Shown here in pieces: positions 9,601 to 17,226 of a DNA stretch of 64,000 bases. The stretch is from a candidate division TA06 bacterium (GTDB lineage: Bacteria; Edwardsbacteria; AC1; EtOH8): NCBI GenBank assembly GCA_016235665.1, contig JACRJI010000016.1:248001-312000 (forward strand), written 5' to 3'. Every line of letters begins with the position of its first letter. Position 1 is the stretch's first letter. Made by a program: the position numbers and the translations under genes. The notes beneath the pieces are model-generated. The model was not told where the DNA came from and made no database searches. It saw only the letters and a program-made list of their open reading frames with translations.

Positions 9601-12600
9601 ATGGTACAGGTCTGAAGCATTTCCTGGGATCTCGCTGCCGGTGGCCAGGGTTCCACCGCCGTGGCTTCCGTAGACCAGGTTGACCGGCCCTTCATTAGAG
9701 GCCGGCATCATTAAGACACCGGAGTTGCGAACGACGGTGGCTCCCGATCTCAGGGTGAGGTTGGTGGAGTTATCAATCACACCCTGCACCAGCATCAATG
9801 TGTCATGCAGTACCAGCGGAGTGGTGATATACAACGGGACTGTTCGGCCCCAGCTAAGCTTGCTCAACTGATTGAGGGTCGAGGGCATGGTCTGGCTGAC
9901 CGGTTGTCCGTAGAAAACAAGTGATGAAGTGCTGTCGGTGGTCAGCAATCCGCTGCCGGTCAGGCTGTCGCCCAACATCAAGGTATTCGACCCTACGGTA
10001 AGTCCGCCGATGGTCAGGGTCAGCGGACCGAAAGCATCAATATTGCGCCGCATGACGCTGCCGTACATGTTATCTATGGTCAGGGTGCCGCCGGTGATGC
10101 CCGGCAAAAAAGTGGTATCGATCGACCCGAAGATGTTGGCCCGGCAGCTGTCGGTGAAGACCAGTTCCCCGGACGGCCCCACCGTGTCTATCAGGCCGTA
10201 GGAGGAAAAGCTCTTCCCGTTGAAGCGGATGCCCCCTGCCACCGACAGGCTGTTCCAGACGTTCAGGGTATCGCGGTTTACGATCAGGGTGTCGCCGGAG
10301 CCCTTTAACGCCAGGTACATTATGGCGGAAGCGCTGGCCGGCATCTCGGGCCCGGCGGTGGTGGTGCCTGTCCCGTATTCCAGGCCCGCCTGGTTGGCGA
10401 AGACTATCGGGCCTGTCCCGGCCAGGCTGGAGACGCTGTTCCGGTAGATCGCCACCCCGTTCTGAAGCAAAAGCGATCTGCCGCCGTTATTGAACGTCCC
10501 TCTTACCAGCTCCAGCCGGTCATGGATGCGCATGGTGTCGGACATGATCATCACGGCCGGACGGTTGATGGTGAGAGTGCCCAGGTCGCGCAGCATGGAT
10601 GGCAGGGTCAGGAAGGAAGTGCTCCCGCCCATCAGGGCCAGCTGCGAAGTGCTGTCGCCCATCAGGTTGCCGGCCGTCCGGTATACGGGGCCGAACAGCG
10701 ACAGGCGCTTGCCGTCAAACCGCAGGGTGTTGCCCAGCAGCTTCAGGGAATCCATCACCGCCACGTCCTTGGAAAGATAAGCCTGATCCATGCTGCTTTC
10801 CACGATCAGCTGGTTCACCGTGTCGGGTATCCCGGGTCCGGTCACATACGGCCCGGTCGAAATGCCGTACAGCCGGTAATTGGCCCCCTGACTGAAATTA
10901 CGGGCCCCCAGGTTGCGGATCACCCCGGTGTCCTGCCCGGCCGGATATATGCCCTGGTAGTCTGAATACGAAAGGGTGGCCCCGGCCATCAGGGTGAAAT
11001 CGCCCAGGCTGCCCTGGCCCGCGGTGTTCCATTCCGCTATCAGCAGATGGGACCCGGGGTTGACCTGGTAATTGATGTAACCGGAAAGGATCTCGCTGGT
11101 GCCCATGTAATTCTGGGTCCCCTTCCCGCAGAACACTATGGTCGTGCTGTCCGGCCCGCCGCCCCTGATCCCGGCCATGGTGTGGAAATAATCCCCGTAC
11201 AGGAACAAAGTATCTATCCCGGAACTCAGGGTGTCTGTCAGATACAGCCAGGCTGGATCATAGACCACCAACCCGCCCCTGACATGGAGTTTCCGGTTCC
11301 CTCCCGACCCCAGCACCACCTGGGAATTGGCTATCTGCAGGGCGTTGATGGTCACCTCCGGCTTGACGGCGCTGGTCAGGAAAAGTACGTTCGGTCCGGT
11401 GGAGGTCACATTGACGTCGTGGGCCGAGAAGGAAGGCCCGCCGGGAAGGACCATGTCTGCGGCCTGTTGCATGCCGTCCCAGGCAATGTTGCCGAAGGCC
11501 TGGTCCATGCCGGACGGCATGGCGGTCATCACTCCGGTGATGCTCAGGGTGGAAAGACTGTCCCAGGAAGCGGTTGGGATAGCGTCCCCGTCCATCTGAT
11601 GGACATACTGGCTCAAGGGACCAAACACCAGGGAAGCTCCGGGATTGACGTTGGTTGTCCCTCCCTGCCTGTTCACGATACCGTTGACGACCATGTCATC
11701 GCCCGGTCCGTCGTTTATGGTCAGGGCTCCGCCGGTATGATATACCGTTCCGCTGTCAACCACCTCGTCCAGGGTCAGGTCCATGTTGATTGTCACATCG
11801 GCTCCCGGCATGATTATGATGGCGCTGTCCAGATAGGTCGGGAAGCTGTCCGGGAACGAGGGGGTGTTCCAAGTAGCCCCGCCGTCTGACGAGGTTTCCC
11901 AGAATCCCGAGTTCCAGTAATTGGCGGTGCCGGTAATCCGCCACATCTTGCTGGGCTGCAATGCCCGCAGGTCCTTGGCCAGGGTGAACAGAGTGGTAAA
12001 TCGAAGGTCGGCCGCTTTTTTCTTGGCCATGGGCACGGCTGTCAGGCCGGTTATCTCGATCGTTCCGCCGTCTGAAACGCCTCCGGCGGCCCTGGCGCCG
12101 ATATCCTGAAGCTCCCAGCCTCCAAAAGAACTATTGTAGCCCCCGGCCACCATCGCGGGTTCATTGGCTGCCTCCAGCAGGCCGGTGTTGAAATCGGAAG
12201 GCAGGTAGCTGAACGTGGCCGTGCCGCCGCTGAATCCCAGCATACTTCCCTGGTTAAGCACCCAGTGGCGCTTTAAGCAATTGGCCGGCAGGTCCACTCC
12301 GGCCGCAGTGCTGTCCAACGACGACATTGTCAGGTATTCCGGGTCCGTGACCGAACCGAAAGACATGTCAACCGGCGTATAGCCGCTGTCCCCTCCAAGT
12401 TCATAGGTCAGGTTGGCGGTGCCGATATCAATATATTTGCTGAGATCGCCCTTCACCCACCCATTGGTCCTTTGAACGGTGGCCCCGTTGTTGACTGTCA
12501 GTATGCTTCCCCAGCCGACATTGCTGATGGAGCCGTTATTGAGGTAAAGGGTGTCTGAGATATTGACATTCTGCGGCAGCTCCACCTTCCGGCCCGGCCG

Positions 12601-15093
12601 GTCCACTGTCAGAGTGGGCAGGGTGATGCCCGGGGCCGTCGGCAGCACGATGTCCGGCCCGCTGCCGCTGACGGTGATCGGGACCGAGCCGCTGATATAG
12701 CCGCTGCCCCAGACCACCGGCCCGTTGATGGTGATGGGATAATTGGCGTCGACATAGCCGGCCAGCAGGGCCAGGGTGTCCATCACCGTGATGCTGCTGT
12801 ATTCCTGGTACCAGCCCGGCATGCTGACATCCTGGTTGTCTATGGTCAGCATGTTGACTGTGTCCGGAAGACCGTCCCCGCTGTAGACATAGCCGCTGGG
12901 GCCGTTGCCGAAATAGTAATTGGCCTGCTTGCTGTAATTGCGGGGTCCGTTCACCCGGATTGCGCCGTTGTCGGTGCCGGTGGCGTAGAACCCGGCATCA
13001 TCCCGCACCTTTAGGGTGGCCCCCGGCATCAGGGTGAAGCTGCCGGCGCTGCCGCTGCCCACCGTGTAACCAGGTTCGACATCAAGGGTGGAGCCGGGAC
13101 GGACCACGATGTCCACGCAGCCCGACATCTCGCCGGTCTCACCGTGGTAGTTATGGACCCGGTTTCCGTCGAAAATCATGGTGGCAGTTCCCGGCAGGCC
13201 GCCGTGGACGCTGGTCCAAACGTGCTGGTAGTTGCCTTCCAGTATCAGGGTGTCTACTGCTGGCAGCATGCTGTCGCTCAGGTAGAACTGCCCGGAGTTC
13301 AGCACCGAGAAGGTCCCTCCCACCCGGACCACGTTGGTGCCTGATGTTCCCATCAGCACGGTGGCCCCGCTGTTCAGGGTTAAATCTCCGGGAATGTTCA
13401 CTATGGGATTGATGGTGCTGCATATGATCATTCGGGCCAGCCCGGTACCCTGGACATTGAGGTTGCGGCAGGAGAAACCGGCCTCGCCGGCCAGGATCAT
13501 GTCCACTTCTTGACTGGCGCCGTCCCAGATCACTGTGCCGAAGCTCTGGTTGAGGCCGGCCGGCTGGTTAAACATCATCCCCAGTATGTCTATGGACGAA
13601 GTGGAATCCCAGTCGGCCACGGGGATGGTGTCGCCGTCCACCCCGTGGACGTACTGGGAGCCCGGCCCGAACCGGATCTGCCCGTTCTGGGTGAAATCGG
13701 CGGCGGTGATCATCAGCATGCCGTTCACATCCAGGTCGTAGCCGGTGGTGTCGCCCAGGGCGGCCGAGGTCTGGATCATCAGGCCTCCGCCAGCTTTGAT
13801 CACCACCTGGTCCAGATATTCGGCCTGGCCGGAGATCTGGATCAGGTGGGTGGAGTCTATGGTGACCAGGCTGTCGGTGGCGCAGTCCGGGGTGAGCATC
13901 ATGGCATTGGGATCCCAGGTGACGCCGCCGTTATCGGAAAAGTTCCATGATATGTACGAGCTCCACATCCCCGAGGATATGGAGCGCCACATCCTTCGCG
14001 GGATCTGCCCAATCACGTAGATGTCATCTGAATTGTACAGGGCGCAGTATACGTCTCCGCCCTGGTCCACCTTCATGTCCATGAAATGGGGACTGTAAAC
14101 GGTGTAGACGCTGTCCACCACCGTGGGAGTCGGCAGCCTGGGGTCCACCAGCTTGACGTAACCGCTGCGCCAGCAGCCGATGTAGAGCAGTGAATCGGCC
14201 GGGTTGTAGACCACGGTGCTGACCGAATCCCCCACCGGCACCGAGTCTACCGCATCGCTGCCGTCTATATAGTAGAGGGAATTCGGACTGCTGCCGTTGC
14301 ATGCCGCAAACATCCGGTTGTTGACCGGGCACAGTGCAAAGTTGCTTGGATTGTCGCCCACCGTCAGGGTAGCGACCAGGGTGTTGGTGGAAGTGTTGAC
14401 CACCGCCACCTGGTCGGCTATGGGCAGGGTGACGTACAGCCGGTTGAGGGCCGGGTTGGATGCCATTTTAGCCGAGCCGCCATTAGTGCTCAGTTCCAGG
14501 ATGGGCACCTGGGCCGTACGGGCATTGGTACTGCCGCTGTAAACATTAAGGGTGTCGAGAAAATAACCGGGAATGTAGACGCTGTTGTTGGGGCTGTAAT
14601 AGTGCGCCACTCCCTGGACATTGTTGATGATCCCGGTGCTGGTATAAGTGCTGGGGTCATATATGTACATATCGGGTGACATGCCTTCATATACATATAT
14701 TTTATTGTTGTCGGCGTTGAATTCGCAGCCGTTTAAACCGTTGCTGATCATGAAACTGGTGTCTAGAACATTGACGGCGCAATCGATGGCGTAAAAATAG
14801 TCGCTGCTCTTCATGTATATCCGGTTGTTCACTGAATCGTAGACCATCGGTGCGGAGTAGATCGTCCCCGGTACAATGCCCAGCAACGAATCGTTGGAGC
14901 AGGACATGGCCGTGACATTGCTGTAGCCAACATTGCCGGAATACATCCGGTCGCTTATGGGGCTATAGCCCAGATAAGTTGGTATTTGTCCGGTCCCTAT
15001 GGGCTGTATCCTTGACTTTACCCCATAGCGCACCGCCCTGGCCGGCATGGCCACGGCCAGTATCAGGGCTGTCAGACAAAATAGTTTCTTCAT
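6601..15093 (-). CDS. Giant secreted protein with YncE-like repeats, duplicated adhesin-like module and sorting tail (2,830 aa)
   Basis: Unknown function, probably cell-surface. Residues 1-20 are a signal peptide. Residues about 20-365 carry propeller-type repeats (NTLVATLTVGDNPSNFALCP, NRMFAACNG) like YncE/surface-layer propellers. Two related long modules follow, at about 368-1049 and about 1050-2185. Each opens with a W..SGxW..S.DGG.TW block, contains a GPxSQYVHxxDGD block and closes with SYLPSDFNTG...EAA. Two Big_5 Ig-like domains sit near 2190 and 2295 (FSEPV, FSEPMDTTSF). The last 90 residues are a FlgD-like sorting tail (GPNPFIQRM, YNITGQRVRTL, SAGVYIVRL). GGAGG lies 5 bp before the ATG. 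Confidence 0.9.
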   Translation of the reverse strand: MKKLFCLTALILAVAMPARAVRYGVKSRIQPIGTGQIPTYLGYSPISDRMYSGNVGYSNVTAMSCSNDSLLGIVPGTIYSAPMVYDSVNNRIYMKSSDYFYAIDCAVNVLDTSFMISNGLNGCEFNADNNKIYVYEGMSPDMYIYDPSTYTSTGIINNVQGVAHYYSPNNSVYIPGYFLDTLNVYSGSTNARTAQVPILELSTNGGSAKMASNPALNRLYVTLPIADQVAVVNTSTNTLVATLTVGDNPSNFALCPVNNRMFAACNGSSPNSLYYIDGSDAVDSVPVGDSVSTVVYNPADSLLYIGCWRSGYVKLVDPRLPTPTVVDSVYTVYSPHFMDMKVDQGGDVYCALYNSDDIYVIGQIPRRMWRSISSGMWSSYISWNFSDNGGVTWDPNAMMLTPDCATDSLVTIDSTHLIQISGQAEYLDQVVIKAGGGLMIQTSAALGDTTGYDLDVNGMLMITAADFTQNGQIRFGPGSQYVHGVDGDTIPVADWDSTSSIDILGMMFNQPAGLNQSFGTVIWDGASQEVDMILAGEAGFSCRNLNVQGTGLARMIICSTINPIVNIPGDLTLNSGATVLMGTSGTNVVRVGGTFSVLNSGQFYLSDSMLPAVDTLILEGNYQHVWTSVHGGLPGTATMIFDGNRVHNYHGETGEMSGCVDIVVRPGSTLDVEPGYTVGSGSAGSFTLMPGATLKVRDDAGFYATGTDNGAIRVNGPRNYSKQANYYFGNGPSGYVYSGDGLPDTVNMLTIDNQDVSMPGWYQEYSSITVMDTLALLAGYVDANYPITINGPVVWGSGYISGSVPITVSGSGPDIVLPTAPGITLPTLTVDRPGRKVELPQNVNISDTLYLNNGSISNVGWGSILTVNNGATVQRTNGWVKGDLSKYIDIGTANLTYELGGDSGYTPVDMSFGSVTDPEYLTMSSLDSTAAGVDLPANCLKRHWVLNQGSMLGFSGGTATFSYLPSDFNTGLLEAANEPAMVAGGYNSSFGGWELQDIGARAAGGVSDGGTIEITGLTAVPMAKKKAADLRFTTLFTLAKDLRALQPSKMWRITGTANYWNSGFWETSSDGGATWNTPSFPDSFPTYLDSAIIIMPGADVTINMDLTLDEVVDSGTVYHTGGALTINDGPGDDMVVNGIVNRQGGTTNVNPGASLVFGPLSQYVHQMDGDAIPTASWDSLSTLSITGVMTAMPSGMDQAFGNIAWDGMQQAADMVLPGGPSFSAHDVNVTSTGPNVLFLTSAVKPEVTINALQIANSQVVLGSGGNRKLHVRGGLVVYDPAWLYLTDTLSSGIDTLFLYGDYFHTMAGIRGGGPDSTTIVFCGKGTQNYMGTSEILSGYINYQVNPGSHLLIAEWNTAGQGSLGDFTLMAGATLSYSDYQGIYPAGQDTGVIRNLGARNFSQGANYRLYGISTGPYVTGPGIPDTVNQLIVESSMDQAYLSKDVAVMDSLKLLGNTLRFDGKRLSLFGPVYRTAGNLMGDSTSQLALMGGSTSFLTLPSMLRDLGTLTINRPAVMIMSDTMRIHDRLELVRGTFNNGGRSLLLQNGVAIYRNSVSSLAGTGPIVFANQAGLEYGTGTTTAGPEMPASASAIMYLALKGSGDTLIVNRDTLNVWNSLSVAGGIRFNGKSFSSYGLIDTVGPSGELVFTDSCRANIFGSIDTTFLPGITGGTLTIDNMYGSVMRRNIDAFGPLTLTIGGLTVGSNTLMLGDSLTGSGLLTTDSTSSLVFYGQPVSQTMPSTLNQLSKLSWGRTVPLYITTPLVLHDTLMLVQGVIDNSTNLTLRSGATVVRNSGVLMMPASNEGPVNLVYGSHGGGTLATGSEIPGNASDLYHLTVGLNTQPGDTILLSSDAQVNGRLSLYQGAFNVGANGLTLLDTIDILAGKLLADSTSSIKILNSPYMVRLPLTIKELDSLVLSSFSGLELADTVHVRSGYRQTTGRISYGQLIYGPSATLIYDNLGADTTSNFEFPDIGGPYNLTAAAGWLQLHTDRTVPGILTLNGPLLTGTNTVTVDTFGGVIQGAGFVEGNLAKLIPVTVNTTVAYELGTISTGVSAVDVQVFNNTTPAFVTAGVKMGTFPLVNDSTACLRKFWTFSGAGLAADSNQVLLSYLPSDFNTGFSEAADESTMVAGRYDNGATPGWQFPVIVNRNIFGNSDGGSIVLSHTGNFAENPEFTLGRDSMSIFNPATDTMLPYITSSLPLDGAAGVGLTDSVQITFSEPVRKSGVSYTFVPNPGLVDTVWSADSTTIIFNHSAFANLTSYTVRVLGVQDTAGNVLAGRDSIGFATMAAADTTPPAVTLVSPSSGAAGVLLQQQVVVNFSEPMDTTSFRFRCTPDPLYWSLSWSSGDSQVTMSHGDFAPGTLYSFRVDSAADKSGNPMLNPPFQWSFTAVLPDSMVFNLAGGAYRMFSVPLSPVDSTPAQILGDELGAYSDSTWRIFGYKPASGYVERPNISSGYGYWLATAGNAQVEVKGTRFMNFFNQPIDSGWNLIGNPFDTTVTLANVIVLWNDTIGHFVNFTDSTVNSVVRQRMYNWRDASPDFENNGVWDSLTPYNAGDQMHPWTGYALYAVRPCTLMMERFMGKGPVEAVKAPQYQIDWQLTMDVVSGNAVDRGLKLGVSPQAREAYDRLDAEKPPLISSNVKAFFLHQDWNQGPCQDYQNDFRPAADYIEWPLVIEAAKADQLVVLNTQITGEPGNGGYLYLLDRKKGNTFDLKTQKSIGFSGSQELAVVYSSSPFDGRNLTPLIFGLGRIGPNPFIQRMTINYQLPQAGLVSLAVYNITGQRVRTLTSQNLPPGYYSQVWDGRSDGGRTLSAGVYIVRLSSSGRSAAQKIVKLQ

Positions 15094-15144
15094 ATATTCC
15101 TCCCTAAAAAAGAGATGTGTTTTTTGCTATTACAATAGATAGAA

Positions 15145-15173
15145 ACTTTAACATATCCACGGCAATAAATCAA
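15145..15173 (-). promoter_or_regulatory. Possible sigma70-type promoter for the giant secreted-protein operon
   Basis: On the minus strand TTGATT (15168-15173) and TAAAGT (15145-15150) are separated by 17 bp, about 50 bp before the ATG of the 2,830-aa gene. Each box matches the consensus at four of six positions, so the call is tentative. Confidence 0.3.
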
Positions 15174-15200
15174 TATTCCCTATGATTATTTTATCCCGCG

Positions 15201-15629
15201 TCAATCCGTCTCCACTTCATAGTCCGGTTCCCTGTCGTCGATCGTTCCGGTATGGCCGCTTTGGCCCTGCGGCTCACCGGAAAATGAGGCGGCAGTAGCC
15301 TGAAACACCCGGGCCGGCTGTTTGCTCCCGCTTCCCTCCCCGGAATGGCGCAACAACCCGCCCTGCCCATCACTAGCTTTGCTTTTTTGGCGCAGCAGGG
15401 CCTGGGGGCTTAGGGAGACGCCGCTTTGGGAAACCCGCTGGTCCAAACCGGTGGCAAAGGTGTCTTTTCCTTCGTCCAGGATGCCCTTCAGCTGCCGCCG
15501 TTCATCGGAGGATAGCTTGTATCCTTCGCGGTCCAAGGCCTCATCCAGGTCAGCCTCCAGCCGGGAACGGAACAACTGGTCTCTGAAAGCCCTCTCCAGC
15601 ACTTTCTGCAGAATATTTTCATCCATCAC
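15201..15629 (-). CDS. Small protein with RiPP-leader-like (Franean1_4349/Os1348-type) N-terminus (142 aa)
   Basis: Residues 1-50 (ENILQKVLERAFRDQLFRSR ... ALDREGYKLSSDERRQLKGI) follow the pattern of the NHLP-clan leader-like peptides. These have a helix with A.-D..FR.RL, then an 'aL...GY.Ls.eEr..L' helix. The remaining 90 residues have no cysteine, are rich in Ser, Gly, Gln and Thr and look disordered, ending DYEVETD. If it is a precursor, the C-terminal part would be the modified or cleaved peptide. No modification enzyme is adjacent. The nearest candidate partner is the PqqD-like/M50 protein 1.6 kb upstream. A GTG at 15627-15629 and an ATG at 15624-15626 are both possible; AGGGAAAG is 7 nt before the GTG. 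The family assignment rests on pattern recognition and needs a profile search. Confidence 0.6.
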   Translation of the reverse strand: MMDENILQKVLERAFRDQLFRSRLEADLDEALDREGYKLSSDERRQLKGILDEGKDTFATGLDQRVSQSGVSLSPQALLRQKSKASDGQGGLLRHSGEGSGSKQPARVFQATAASFSGEPQGQSGHTGTIDDREPDYEVETD

Positions 15630-15670
15630 TGGTGCGCTTTCCCTATCATCAAATCACTTATCCCTGTCCC

Positions 15671-15883
15671 CTAGTCCAGCCCGTCCAGTTCCACCGGCTC
15701 GTCCTTGGGATGGCAGGTCCCGCACCAGATGGCGTCCGAGACCGCCAGGCCCTTCAGCTTCCCGGCCTTGTCCCGGAAGGAGTCCAGCAAATAGGGAAGA
15801 TTCTTGGCGTGCTCCTTGCACACCGAGCGCCCGCAGAAACTGCAGACCGCGTTGGCCGGGCGTTCGCAATGCCAGCATTCCAT
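15671..15883 (-). CDS. Small zinc-finger (B-box/DUF2180-like) protein (70 aa)
   Basis: The 70 residues carry a dense metal-binding pattern: C3-x2-C6, C14-x2-C17, C22 and H25 in the first 25 residues, and WCGTCHP near residues 53-59. This resembles B-box-type or DUF2180-like zinc-binding modules, which usually mediate protein contacts. GGAGG sits 7-8 bp before the ATG. It lies 41 bp upstream of the RiPP-leader-like gene in the same direction, so the two are probably cotranscribed. Function unknown. Confidence 0.75.
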   Translation of the reverse strand: MECWHCERPANAVCSFCGRSVCKEHAKNLPYLLDSFRDKAGKLKGLAVSDAIWCGTCHPKDEPVELDGLD

Positions 15884-15941
15884 GTTTATCCTCCATAATA
15901 TTCAGATATTGGTCGTTATGCCGATGTGTCCCTATTTATTG

Positions 15942-16505
15942 TTATGGGTAATCAAGTCCGAAATGAAACTCAACGAGTCGAGAGCGCCGGAACACATATC
16001 GACTCGAGTAGCTTGGCGTGTTATAGAAACCAAAGAAAGAGGGAGCTTGTTTCTGTTCCAATGAATACTCTACGACTATGCTATCCTTGTCACGTGTTGT
16101 TGTACTGTGTTTCCGGCCCAAAATCAGGAACAATGAATCTAACGGTAATCCCAGGTGAATCCCCTTCCCGCTAATGAAAGCATGAACCTTCCGTAACCGG
16201 GCAAACAAATATTTACTGGTATCTTTTAGCAGAGGCATGACGGTAAACTCGGAAAAGCAATTACTATAATTACCGGGATGAAAATAAACCTGTAGTAGTT
16301 CAGACCGTGTTCTGTTTATATAGTAGTAACCCTCGAAATCATTCTGATACATCGCTGGATCAGGATGAAAGATTCGTATTGCGCTGATCGAGTCTTCGAT
16401 ATATACATTGTTCATCGAGACATCAACGCAACGAGGGACATATTTGGACGGGATTGGCTGCGCGACGAAGGTTGCGAAGGCAATGAAAAATATTTGCCAA
16501 GACAT
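15942..16505 (-). CDS. Hypothetical exported protein (187 aa)
   Basis: I do not recognise the family. The first 16-18 residues (MSWQIFFIAFATFVAQP) look like a short signal peptide. The rest is Tyr/Phe/Ser-rich and has no obvious domain. CGGAG lies about 6 bp before the ATG, supporting the start. Base composition is clearly more AT-rich than the flanking housekeeping and giant genes, and with the adjacent ORF6N gene it forms an AT-rich islet that may have been acquired by transfer. Confidence 0.6.
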   Translation of the reverse strand: MSWQIFFIAFATFVAQPIPSKYVPRCVDVSMNNVYIEDSISAIRIFHPDPAMYQNDFEGYYYINRTRSELLQVYFHPGNYSNCFSEFTVMPLLKDTSKYLFARLRKVHAFISGKGIHLGLPLDSLFLILGRKHSTTTRDKDSIVVEYSLEQKQAPSFFGFYNTPSYSSRYVFRRSRLVEFHFGLDYP

Positions 16506-16600
16506 GCATTACTCCGTATTAATTTTGCACATAGAATCCTTCAACCGGCGGCTGGAGGCCGGTTCCTCCAGTAATATTCCGGTATTAATGTTATTCTACT

Positions 16601-17128
16601 CTAAACGGCATCCCTTTTAAACCCTATCGGGCGGCGCTTCGGTGCATCAGGTTCTATCAGCTGTTTAATGGCTGCGAATATTGCCTTGAAATTGCCATCG
16701 TAGTGCTTTTCCATTTGAGCCACTTTTTGGGCCAGTTTGTCATGGGATGTCAACATCCTCCGCATTTTTACGAAAGTTCTCATGATCTCGATATTCACCG
16801 CTATGGCCCTGTCGCTGTTTAATACACCGGATAGCATGGCTACCCCCTGTTCGGTAAAAGCATATGGCCGGTATTTACGATGCCCGCCCCGCCCAGGTTT
16901 TAAGGTCACAATTTGTGACCTTAAAACAATCTGTTCCTCGACAGTCAATTGAAACATGAAATCTTCGGGAAACCTTACAATATTTCGCTTGACCGCCTGG
17001 TTCAATACCTTTACTGGAACGCCGTATAAATTGGCCAAATCGTGGTCCAATATTATTTTATGCCCCCTTATGGCATGAATTGCTTGTTCTATGAAATCCA
17101 CCGGCACCAAATCCACCCCACTCTTCAT
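16601..17128 (-). CDS. ORF6N domain-containing DNA-binding protein (about 175 aa)
   Basis: The N-terminal half is a clear ORF6N/KilA-N-type domain: IRGHKIILDHDLANLYGV, VLNQAVKRN, RFPEDFMFQL, LRSQ, and YAFTEQGVAMLSGVL, followed by a helical C-terminus with MRTFVKMR. Such domains are common in phage antirepressors and in chromosomal genes of mobile origin. I place the start at the ATG at 17126-17128 (MKSGVDLVPV), because GTGAGG precedes it and it matches the usual family start. An upstream in-frame start at 17185 would add 19 residues. The gene is AT-rich relative to the surroundings and has no partner that explains its target. Confidence 0.85.
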   Translation of the reverse strand: MKSGVDLVPVDFIEQAIHAIRGHKIILDHDLANLYGVPVKVLNQAVKRNIVRFPEDFMFQLTVEEQIVLRSQIVTLKPGRGGHRKYRPYAFTEQGVAMLSGVLNSDRAIAVNIEIMRTFVKMRRMLTSHDKLAQKVAQMEKHYDGNFKAIFAAIKQLIEPDAPKRRPIGFKRDAV

Positions 17129-17226
17129 AATTTGCCTCACAATAACAGATGTGTTCAACTTTTTATTAATCATTCCTTTAAACAATCAGAAATAAACCCG
17201 CACCGATAGTTCTTGCAGTTTGTCCG

